This document shows positions 44,625 through 54,388 of a stretch of 64,000 bases of DNA, piece by piece (position 1 is the stretch's first letter; each line of letters starts with the position of its first letter). The stretch covers positions 992,001 through 1,056,000 of the forward strand of contig JAQJZZ010000020.1 of the NCBI GenBank assembly GCA_030077755.1, given 5' to 3'. This DNA is from Filosporella fistucella. Taxonomy: Eukaryota; Ascomycota; Leotiomycetes; Helotiales. Both the position numbers and the translations under genes were made by a program. Below the pieces are notes generated by a model, which was given only the letters and a program-made list of their open reading frames with translations, was not told where the DNA came from and searched no databases.

Positions 44625-46829
44625 CTAATCTCCTCTCCCCTTATAACTACCCATCTTCTCGATAGAGCTCATAATACCACTTCTATATCCCATCCCACTA
44701 CCTGGTCTGACGCCTTGTCGACTATCACTCCTCTCATGGCTGACTCCAGCTGGGGCGCCGAAACCACCTCGTCCTATACGGCTTTCTGAGGTGATGCTCT
44801 TAGGGGCGCGTAAGCCGGAGGCGCGGGACATGCTTCCTCGGAGGGTTTCGACCGGGTTTTTGGATGGCGAGGGAGCGACTGGTGGTAGAGGAGTTTCCTT
44901 CTCGAGATCTTTGGCTAACATGTCGTCGAATGCTGCGACGAGAGGGATCATTTCATCGACTGCTTGGACGAGTTTACCCTTCTCAATGCGCTCTTCCTCG
45001 AGAAGCTTGCGGAGCTCGTCGTTATCATGCTTCACACTATTAACAATTTGATTGAGTCCTTCCAATTCTGCTTCCAGTTCCTTGGTTTTGGCATCTCTAG
45101 CAGCTTGCTTCTCCAATTCCTCGGCGGTCTCGATTGGGTTCCTGGGCTCGACCTTGGTCATGGTCGTATCTCTTCCAAGTTTGAGATCCTCATTCTCCTT
45201 TGAAAGATCCTCAACTTGGATTTCTAGCTCCTTGAACTTCTTCTCCCATCGCTTCTCATAGCTCTTCTTCAAAGCAGAAACCTTAGTCTCATGCTTATCT
45301 TTGTACAGAGTATGAAGTTCTCTAGAAACCTTCTCAACTGCAAGTTCCACTGCTCGTCCTCCACAAACACAGTCATCTGTTTTCATTTGCCCCCTTGGTG
45401 AAGTAGGCGAGCTCTTTCCTGCTTTCATCGCAGCCATCTTGCTCTCAGCCTCTTGAGCCATAATCTCAGCTGCCTCTCTCCTCCTCTCAGATTCCTCAAG
45501 GCGACCTTCAAGCTGATCTCTCTCACGCTCTCCATGAACAATCTCTTCCTTCACATTTCGTAGAACTGCCTCCATTTCTCGGCCTCTCTTCTCCCACTCT
45601 TCTTTCTCAACAACAAGCTGTTCCTTCAGGCCACGCTCCTCTCTGACTTGCTCCATGGTCTCTCCAACACGCTTTTCTGCATCACCAACCGCAGTTTTCA
45701 GTGACTGTACCTCGGCCTCTTTTCCACTCAGAGATGCTTTCAAGCTGCTAATTTCAGACAGGAATTTTGACTTTAGACTTTCAAGTTCGCGAGGAGTGAT
45801 TGAGGGCATGCTCCGGGGAGTAGGCGCAGGAGGAATATCAAAATCCAGAAGATTCGACATAGTATTTCTATTTGCCGAAGGAGTTGAAGCCCAAGATGCT
45901 AGATCGGGAACGGTGGTGCTTTTAGAAGGAGAGTGTCGTCTAGTAGGAGAATGCTGTGGGCGTCCAGAAAACCCATTGAATTGATCTGTAAAATCCAGAA
46001 TCAAATTCGTCGTATTTCCGTCATCTTTGCTGGTCCCATATCTATGTGCTCTTGGAGTAGGAGAAGGAGATCGATCTCTTGCAGGACGTCGCAGAGTTGC
46101 CGGTGTGTTCATCTGTGTCCGCCTTGGAGTTGGTCCCATACTAGCAAGCTTCGAAGGGCTATGTCCGATCTTTGCGAACATGGTCATATCTGGTACCGCC
46201 GAGAACGCACTGTATGTGCTGACCATAGTATCATCCATACTCTCATTCTGAGCCTGTTGCGCCAGCGTCAAAGTATCATCCGACGCGTCCTCGTAATTAC
46301 TATCACTATCGCCATCCTCTAGGATCTCAATCGCCTTTGTTAACCCCTCATTATCCCTCAGCACATCATCGATGCTGATTGTCCGCTCTTCAGGTGCCTT
46401 TTTCTCTGGCGAAGGTGTTTTAATCGGAGAGGAAGGCTTCACAGGGAATCTCTTCTCCGGCGACGACAGCTTTCGCGGACTCCTAACCGTGTCGGAGGTC
46501 TTGCGCGGCGACTGTGTGGGCGATGTGCGACTCTTCAGCATTTTTAAGGGGGAAGTATGTTCGCGCTCGGCAGGACCCTTAGCAGGAAGCCTGTACAGCT
46601 TAGCGGGGGAGTAATTTTCGCGATCTTCGACAGTCTCTGGGACGTTGGAGACAAAGGGGGAGCTCGGCGGGCCGTCACTGTCGCTGTCTGTTGTAGTAGT
46701 TTGCATGGTGACCTCGTAGTCGTTCAAAATAGTAGATTTTATGGGCGAGACCGAATTTGGATTGGCCTCAGATAGCGGCGATGCCATACCAATTGTTGTT
46801 GATACCTGATTCCAAACACCTCTTATCAT
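44625..46829 (-). CDS. Ser/Pro-rich coiled-coil protein, possibly spindle-pole or cytoskeleton associated
   Basis: The single-exon frame encodes 734 residues; the family is not identified with confidence. The N-terminal half (about 1-340) is disordered and unusually rich in CDK-type Ser/Thr-Pro sites followed by basic residues (TSPTQSPRKT, VRSPRKLSSPEKRF, SSPIKTPSPEKK). Residues about 350-640 form a long predicted coiled coil that includes SRELHTLYKDKHETKVSALK and KSYEKRWEKKFKELE. Within it is a small Cys cluster (DDCVCGG). The C-terminus is basic and Ser/Gly/Arg-rich. No motor, kinase or membrane segment is seen. The layout resembles cell-cycle-regulated fungal spindle-pole or septation proteins, but this is only inference. 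A later ATG (46787, MASPLSEANP) is an equally good start. Confidence 0.72.
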   Translation of the reverse strand: MIRGVWNQVSTTIGMASPLSEANPNSVSPIKSTILNDYEVTMQTTTTDSDSDGPPSSPFVSNVPETVEDRENYSPAKLYRLPAKGPAEREHTSPLKMLKSRTSPTQSPRKTSDTVRSPRKLSSPEKRFPVKPSSPIKTPSPEKKAPEERTISIDDVLRDNEGLTKAIEILEDGDSDSNYEDASDDTLTLAQQAQNESMDDTMVSTYSAFSAVPDMTMFAKIGHSPSKLASMGPTPRRTQMNTPATLRRPARDRSPSPTPRAHRYGTSKDDGNTTNLILDFTDQFNGFSGRPQHSPTRRHSPSKSTTVPDLASWASTPSANRNTMSNLLDFDIPPAPTPRSMPSITPRELESLKSKFLSEISSLKASLSGKEAEVQSLKTAVGDAEKRVGETMEQVREERGLKEQLVVEKEEWEKRGREMEAVLRNVKEEIVHGERERDQLEGRLEESERRREAAEIMAQEAESKMAAMKAGKSSPTSPRGQMKTDDCVCGGRAVELAVEKVSRELHTLYKDKHETKVSALKKSYEKRWEKKFKELEIQVEDLSKENEDLKLGRDTTMTKVEPRNPIETAEELEKQAARDAKTKELEAELEGLNQIVNSVKHDNDELRKLLEEERIEKGKLVQAVDEMIPLVAAFDDMLAKDLEKETPLPPVAPSPSKNPVETLRGSMSRASGLRAPKSITSESRIGRGGFGAPAGVSHERSDSRQGVRPGSGMGYRSGIMSSIEKMGSYKGRGD

Positions 46830-48877
46830 TATTCATTAATCGTAGTGCGCGATAGAGCGGTGAATTGTTGTCTGGTGCTCAATGTTCATGAAAGGAAATA
46901 TCAGGGGAGTAAACAGAGTGTTAAGCTTACCGTGTTGATGTTTAGCGTGATGAAAGTGGCAGGGTTCCCGAATAGGAAATATCAAAACAACAATTTTATC
47001 GCATCCTTGTCAACTCATGTTTCATCTTTTTATGCGGAGCACAATGAAGAGATTGGATAAATTGAAATTGAAATAGACTGTAAATACAATTTAAAACATG
47101 TAGATTCACAATCTGAAAACGTTGTCATAGAAGCATTGGGGTTGCTACGACAAACCAGCACTTGACCAAAGCTCCAAGAAGGATCTGCCATCTCAGCAGC
47201 ATTCGAAACACAAAGCTTAAAAAGTTCAGATGAACAAGGGATCTCGAATATCATCTCTAATGCAAACATCTCATTGAATAAAGTGAATACCCGCGTTTCT
47301 CATGCTAAGATGTAGCGATGTTAGCAGCATAACATTCTTCCGAGAGTGGGAATAGTATCACATTCAAATTCTGAAAGGTCCGAAGCTAAGCCCTAATATA
47401 CGCAAACATCCTCTCGCTCAACCCTTGAAGGGATTCCAGAAAGACAAAATCCATTCTCTATTGTCCATCAAACAAGTACACCTAGTCCTTCCCTTAATAT
47501 CCTCCAACCCTCCTCAAGCGCCACACCCACACATCCTCAGAATCCGGAAAATCCCTCCTCCCCAGCTCACAAGTGTATATTACTCCAGTGCCCCCAAACC
47601 TGTCAAAGACCCTCACCAGCCTTCTACCAATAAATAACAGACCACTACACTACTTCGGCTTATACATCCAATTCTTTCACATCACACTCGCCAAGTTATT
47701 CCTTACCATCGCTCAGGAACCCCTGATCATGAATATTCTTCCCCGAAAAAGACGTAAGTTCTCGGAATAAAAATTAGACAGAACACTAGAATTTCGCCAC
47801 CTTTATATATTTTCATATTTCCCCATTTTTTTATATCATGCCTTTCTGTAGACACACCCACCCGCGTATGTTGTAGAATAGACAAGCAGGAAATTTGTAG
47901 ATACGAGGATGATATTTAATAGCTACCACGATGATTTCAGCGTCTTGGGTCAATTTTGTAATCTTACGTCTGAATTCGTGATGACAGAATGTAGCGGATT
48001 ATACAGTATCCCTATGGTAGTTTTCCAATCTACTGACTTCATTGAGATACAAGGAGTTCAATATATGGTGAAATTTAGATGCGGACTTGGCGAATTTACT
48101 ATTGAGGCCTTCACTTCACACTCTCTCCGTTTATGCTCACCACCTTCCTCGAGTGGAATCTCGACATATATAACAGTCTCACAGAAAGTTGTAACTAAGA
48201 TAGTTCACATCAGATCACATATCAAATCACCCATATTCAAAACACAAATGATAGACAACACAATAGCTTTTATTTCTCTCGTAAAGTCGTTCAGTTACAT
48301 AAGAGAACCAGCGCAGCCATCAATAGCCAAGAAAATGGTCATAACGTCATCATCAATGTAATAGTAGTAGACTCAAGGAAAAATGTGATCCCCAACGGAT
48401 TGAATTACCAGGCCATCTTAAGCCAGTCCATCCCATCCGTCAACAGATCGCGCCTAGGGTCATAAACAGGCGTTTTTCATATCAAGTCCTCTTTCGCTCG
48501 CGAACTGCTTGCAACATGTATATTTGGGAATTTCAATTCATCCAACTCATTTCATGGTGGACGAAAAATCATTTCCCATGTTCCCGTGCAAAGCGTTAAT
48601 TCATCAGCCGTATAAATAGCCAAGTTGGCCATCTGAACAAAAGCAAGTCATAAACTCGTCGTCATCTGAAGGTAGAACAATATGCCGAAGTCATGTTTTC
48701 AGCCAATACAAGAACAATCGTGAAGTGAAGGAAATTTTCGCAATGAATGTGGTGGTGGAGATTTTTGTATGTTCGAAAGGCAAAAGCCATTAGACATGGC
48801 AAAATAGATCGGTCCAGGTGTAATGGTCCGAATCGAGATAGAATGTGCAGAAGTCTGTCTTGGAAGGGTAAAAATAT
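46830..48877. other. Interval between the coiled-coil gene and stuA
   Basis: Coiled-coil gene promoter and stuA 3' flank. A 150-codon ATG frame at 47909-48361 (plus) has no recognisable domain and is not called. Confidence 0.4.
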
Positions 48878-50977
48878 CTATCGCCGTCTTTGGGCAATGA
48901 CCGATCGAGCTCGGTTCAGGGGAGCGGTTTCGTAACTTGGGGGTCCAGAAACAGATCCTTCACGGATCGTCTTTCGTCGTTTCAGATCGACATCGCCTGG
49001 ACCTCTGCTAGAAGGTCGTCCCTCATCATCGTCATCTCGTGATCGTTTGTTGGAAGGAGCACCGTTCATGACGGGTTGCGCTGCGTAACCATTTGGTATC
49101 GAATTTCCCATATCCGATTGAGGAGCATACACATCACCACTGCTACTACCATTTGCAGTTCCACGTTCACTACTCATTACATTATAGAGGTTACTCGAAG
49201 GTGGTGGTTGAACTCGTGGAGGGGTGTTGTAGCCTTCTTGTGGATAATATGGCTGTGGTGCAGAGGCTGTCCTTGGAGTTGCTCTTCCGGACGCGGGGTG
49301 ATTTGGAGATCCTGTCATCTCGGGAGAAAGATGAGGGTGCTGTCCCGGTAACGATCCAACAGGCGCTCCATTGGAGTAACTATATGATCGGTTCGCATCA
49401 TAGTTTGTAGGATTGCCATGAGTGTACTCCGCTTCATGTTCGTGATCTGCCTCGTCATCTCCGTGACCATGGCTGACTTGACCCTGTCCTTGATTGTGGT
49501 GGATCATGCCATTGGAATCCTTTGCATCATGATGTTCAGCTTCAGAGCCTGGTGCTCTTGCCGATGGTGGACCCATCTCATTCTTGATGTAAGAATTTGG
49601 CTGTTGTGAGTATCTAGCCATGTTCTGTTGATCTGGCGTAGATTGGGAGTACACGTTTTGCTGAGGAGGTGGGGCAGAGTACATTTGGGGTCGAGGAGCA
49701 TCGTATGGTTGAGTACTTTGTTGGTACTGTTGCATGCCCTGAATTGAAGTTCCTGGAGGAGTCGTTGCTGGAGTTGTAGGCATTGAGCGTGCGTTGCTTA
49801 AACCCGTGTCAATAGACAGGGGATTTGTACCTTGAACACCGCCCATTCCACCTTGAGGTCCCCATTGAAAACTTCCATCTGAGCTACCCATGTTTCCCAT
49901 TACACTTGATGCACTGGTTGGTGGCGTTGGGAAAGTGTGTGCTCGATCAATCCCAGGTCGGGGAGCGCTGGGATGAGGAGCAAGAGAGTGTTGAGGGCCA
50001 GGTAAGTGGCCGCCAATCGCGGTATTCATCGAATGATGATGATGTTGGTGCAATGAAGGGAGGCCAGGAGGCTGTGTGTTTCTCATTTGGTTTTGCTCCT
50101 GTTTTCTTCGCTCTGCAGCTGCCATTACTGCATTTGTCCGCGTCTGGTTCGTCGGATGGTAAAGCAGAGCACCAATGTTGTGTACAAATAAGGGATACAG
50201 TAATTCTGTAATCTTTTCCCGGTTGGCAAAATCAAGAGCGCGCTCAAATGGAATCCTACTCAACAGTCAGTTGTGCCGAATTCATAATCAATTGCTTTGC
50301 TTACCAAACGCCCTTCAGGTGCATTGGCCCAATCTTGACCACATGCCTCATCTTCTCGCTCTTCAAGATTCCATCTCTCCGTCCACGGGTCATGCCTGCA
50401 ACGTTCAGAAGCTTTGTGCCGTTTATCATGTGATTGTCTGAGCGTTCAGTCAGTGCGTTTCGAGTCAGTTGAAAAATGTTTACTTACCCTCACGTCTGGC
50501 AACACAAACTCCTTTGGCCTCTACCTGAAAACACAAACTGCCTTCGTCTTCCCATAAAGTTGCAGTGACTCTCGGTTTCATTCCTGGAGGAGCTACTTGA
50601 CCAGTGGTATCAAATCCTGGCTGAGTGCCAAAACCTTGACCAGGCATCCCTTGATTGGGCATAGCTTGACTAGGCATTGCTTGACTTGGCATACCTGGCT
50701 GTGCAGACATCGCTGGGAGAGGTAACACATTCTGTTGTCCCATGGACCCAGGGACTTGATGTCCAGCTGATTGAGGAGAGGTCAATCCATTGTTGTAGCC
50801 ATATTGGTTGTACGAGCCAGGTGCTGGAGAGTATTGGGCTGGGCCAGGTTGCAACAATGGTGGTTGAGTCTGATGTTGATAATGGTTCATTCCGCCTGAT
50901 GTGACTGTTTGTGGAGGTGGAGGCTGTCCAGTTGACATGTGTGAAGGGTAGTACATGTCTTGAGGGCCGTGATTCAT
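48878..50977 (-). CDS. stuA: StuA/Asm-1 APSES transcription factor
   Basis: This nuclear bHLH-like APSES (KilA-N) factor controls conidiation, hyphal development and often virulence-related traits in filamentous ascomycetes. Exons 50977-50488, 50437-50305 and 50255-48878 encode 666 residues. The DNA-binding domain (about residues 145-255) is split by both introns: [55 protein letters not shown], and [20 protein letters not shown]. It continues [17 protein letters not shown]. Long Gln/Pro/Ser/His-rich flanks and a C-terminal bipartite NLS-like [10 protein letters not shown]...LKRRK follow. The start [14 protein letters not shown] matches the conserved Asm-1/StuA N-terminus as recalled. The same frame stays open upstream to about 51480 without an in-frame ATG, so an upstream exon or longer isoform is possible. 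Confidence 0.92.
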
Positions 50978-51480
50978 ATTGGAGTACGAATCTTGGCCGT
51001 AAGTGTAAGCTGGGCCCGAAGGAGACGTGTTGCTGTATGGAGTCTGGGATAATGATACTGGAAGTCCAGTGTGATTTTGAAGAGTTGGAGATGGGGTTTT
51101 TGGTCCGTTGGAAGATGATGCGGTAGTGTACGACGAATGAGAACTATTCAAAATCGACGACGACCCAAGAGAACCAAGTGAGCCGACCCGGGGCGACGAT
51201 GTACCGGAGGAGTACGCCTGCTGCGGCTGTGGCAAAGGCAAAGAGGGCAGCCTATCATTCACATACAGCGGCCGTTGATTTGCGTGATGATTGTAAAATG
51301 GCACGTCTGAGGGACCCCGGGTTTGCACTTGCGATATCGACGGGAGATCCAGCTTTTCGGTTGGAAAGATCAAGTCCTCAGAGGACAGTGGATAGACAGA
51401 CTCAATGAAGAGCCTTGAGTGGAAGCAGAGACTGGGAGAGTCTCTGTGATCGTTCGCGCGAGAGGTGGCCGGAAATACTA
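50978..51480 (-). other. Open frame upstream of the conserved StuA start
   Basis: About 168 sense codons continue in frame 5' of the StuA start and look protein-like (RPLYVNDRLPSLPLPQPQQA, NGPKTPSPTLQNHTGLPVSL). No in-frame ATG was found. At the far end CTGTCTAACTAG resembles a branch point and acceptor, so this could be the body of a first coding exon joined to an upstream ATG, or an open leader. Confidence 0.5.
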
Positions 51481-52244
51481 GTTAGACAGCTGGCGGCTTC
51501 TTGGAAGGGCAGATTATCGGTAGCAAGTTGGTGCGTTTGAGAAAATGATATTCGGGCATAAGATTGCGTGACAACGTTTCTTGCAGCGGTAATCAGAAGC
51601 TTTTCAGTGCTTTACAAGGTGCGCAAATGACCAGATGGGTTGGGTCGTTTATTTATCGTGAGGTGACAAATGCAGAATGACTTTGCAAAAACTTCAAGAG
51701 ACTCGAACAGCAGAACGTTTGGCTCGTCAAAGGTCGTTAAGAGGAGACTTTAGAAGAAAAGTCAATGGCTCAATGCAATTGAGATGCGATTGAAGCTCCA
51801 CGACAGGATGGTTGACAGGTTACGCGAAGCTGCAGGTATGCTTGTGCTTAAATATCGCTTCGAAAAATATCTGATCCGTGCTTCGAATTCGAGGATGCGA
51901 AAGTTTCGTAGGAAATCGTTAAGCTCGTGATAAACGTCGACGATTGGGGAGAGAGGATCCGGAAGTGATGGAAGTCGCGGATGAAGGTGATGTTGGAAGA
52001 TGGAGAGTGGTCGTTTGAAGGAATTGAAGGAGTCTTTCCACCTCTAATGCAGGTACACTCAGTCAGCGCTGCAGGAAAACAGCAGCAGAAATCGATGGGG
52101 TGGTTTGATAGGAACAAGAAGAGTGAGACTTGTGGACGAGAACATACCAGTGATTTTCCTAAAGTTGCAAACCTAGACCAACCTACCAAGGAAATAAAGA
52201 GGTCGGGAGGAGAGAAGGGAGGGTGGATCTGAGGTTCGGCGCGG

Positions 52245-52270
52245 AAGGAGGAGGAGGAGGAGGATGAGGA
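52245..52270. repeat. (GGA)n microsatellite
   Basis: About eight GGA units upstream of stuA. Confidence 0.85.
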
Positions 52271-52705
52271 GAAGAAGAGGTTGGTGAAGATGGATGTGGT
52301 GGTGGTCGGTGGTCGTGGTAGTGGTAGGGTAGGTAAGGTAGGTAGTGGAGGTGTGGTGGGAGGAGAAGGGAAGGGTGGAGGAGAAGGCCAAAAGCGGTCA
52401 ATTGACCGGGGGCAGATAAATTCTAGCTTGTTTGCTCGGTGCACACCCCCTCACCGTTTCCTCAGTGGGTGGTTGGTCGGTTGTTCGGTGGTCAGTGGTG
52501 AAGGTGGTCGATGCTCAGTCCGTCAGTCAGTCAGTTGTTCAGTCAGTTTCTCATCAGTCGTCTCTCCCTCTGAATCTCTCACGAGTAGGGGGAGGGGGGA
52601 GTCTGGCGAGTCTGGTGCTGGTGCTTGTACAGGTGCTGGGAACCTGGGCTGGGCTGGGCTGGGAGTGGTTGGTGCGTTGACTGTTGCTACTGGGGTGTGT
52701 TGAGC

Positions 52706-52753
52706 AGTGGTCGGTCGGTGGTGGTCGGTGGTGGTCGGTGGTGGTGGTGGTGG
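52706..52753. repeat. GGTCGGTGGT-type repeat
   Basis: Tandem 10-bp units grading into (GGT)n. Confidence 0.85.
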
Positions 52754-53001
52754 AGTACACTGAACTGTAGGGGAAGGGGCCAGTAAGCGATGTAGGCCTG
52801 CGCCAAATCCAGGCAAAAGAGGAGTTGAAGTGGGTAGGAGGAAGTTGGTGGAAAAAGAGGAAGTACGGAGTACGGAGGTTGGTGCTGTTGGTAGGCAGAA
52901 TATACGAGCAGATTGTGAGGTACAGACTACCTGCAGCTGGGTGAGAATACAACGAGTAAGGTAGGTAATGTTTACTGCCAACGATAGAGTATAGTAGTCG
53001 G

Positions 53002-53031
53002 AATGTATGTATGTAGTATGTATGTATGTAT
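53002..53031. repeat. (ATGT)n microsatellite
   Basis: Tandem ATGT with one interruption. Confidence 0.85.
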
Positions 53032-53596
53032 TGTTGTTGAGGAGAGAAAAAGAGAGATAGTGTCGCTCAAGTTGCAGCGGGCACTACAGTACGTTCAAGA
53101 AAGTGCATCTGCAGGGATGGCATGGGAGGGAAAAGGGAAGGAAGTGGAGTGGAACTGGAGTGCAACTGGACTGGAGTGGAGCATAGCGCCAGTAGGCTGT
53201 TTAGGCCTTGTAGCCTGTCCTGCAAAATATATACTTGTAGCTTGTAGATGTTGGGGGTGGTCAGAGTCTAGAGGATACGAAGGGGAGCCAAAGGGAGGGA
53301 TTTGTCTTCCGGACAGTACGTACAGTACCATTCGGAGGTACTTGGTAGAAGGGTTTGACCAGTGTTCAGATGCAGAAATAAGAATGGGTAAGCAGATAGA
53401 CAACTACTGCTATAGCTATAGATGGTGATTCCTATTATATGTCTTTTCCGGTACCAAAGGAGCTATTATCTTCTTGCTCTGACTTAATGCTTGTTATATC
53501 TCTATGCTTCAACCGTTGAGCCCTATACTAATCCTTTCTATTATCTGCTCTCCTCTGCTCCGCTCCGTGTGATAAGGAAAGGCGCCGGAAGGGAAG

Positions 53597-53655
53597 CTTG
53601 AGCTTGAACTTGAGCTTGAGCCTGAGTCTGAACCTGAACCTGAACCTGAACCTGG
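53597..53655. repeat. TTGAGC/CCTGAA hexamer repeat
   Basis: About nine diverged tandem hexamers. Confidence 0.85.
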
Positions 53656-54257
53656 CTTGTCCCCCCCCTCCAGTACTGTACAGTAGGCACTCCGTGGTCC
53701 CCAACAGCTCCTTCCCTCCTCGCGCGCATTCTCGTAGTTTCCTTTTCTTTTTTTGTTCGCCTCTCGCTTACGATTGTTTCTCTGTCTTTTTCCGTTTCCG
53801 TCTTCACTTTCTCCCTCCTCACTCAGTCTTCCCTTACTAGGGCCGGGACAGGGGGGTTTCTCTCGCTCGCACAAAACAGAAGTCAGCAAGAGCAAGCAAG
53901 GCAAGAAAAACATAAACGGCAACAACCAAAGACCGGACTGGACCCGACGGGGATGCTGTGTTGAGTGTGAAAGTGTGAAAGCGTGAAAGCGTGAAGCGTG
54001 GGCTGGGACTACGACTAGGACCAGGATGGCGAAGGGAGGGGGACGGATTGCAGATGTGAGGTGAGGGTGAGAAGTGTGAGGGGCTGGGATCTCGGTGCCG
54101 CTAGTCCGAATAGGTTTAAGCATTGTTCGATCCCACCGTGCCGCGCCAAACTCTGCCCCCTGCGACACTAGTCTCAAAACAGTCCTAGTCGTGCGTGCTT
54201 TAAACGAGGGCGCTAATGTCGAAGGAGGAGGGCAAGAAGCGGGAGGGACAACGATTT

Positions 54258-54279
54258 GAGGATGAGGATGAGGATGAGG
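54258..54279. repeat. (GAGGAT)n repeat
   Basis: Tandem GAGGAT units. A CATGG-rich stretch follows at 54290-54340. Confidence 0.8.
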
Positions 54280-54363
54280 GATGGATAGAACCATGGCAAG
54301 GGCATGGCGTAGTATGGCATGGTATGGCATGGCAGCATGGGAAAAAGATATCTTGAGGAAGGA

Positions 54364-54388
54364 AGGGAAAGGGAAAGGGAAAGGGAAA
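54364..54388. repeat. (GGGAAA)4 repeat
   Basis: Four tandem GGGAAA units. Confidence 0.85.

Noticed and set aside
47729..47919. Two-exon mini-ORF starting MNILPRKR with a consensus GTAAGT donor
   Set aside because: The opening recalls the CIR_N-type MNILPKK start, but the next exon does not carry the expected WHVRN-like continuation; only 31 codons result.
47909..48361. 150-codon plus-strand ATG frame
   Set aside because: No signal peptide, domain or splice context; may be chance in AT-rich sequence.
53509..54330. 273-codon minus-strand ATG frame upstream of stuA
   Set aside because: Composition is driven by simple repeats (hexamer, GAGGAT and CATGG arrays); no domain and no conserved-looking blocks.
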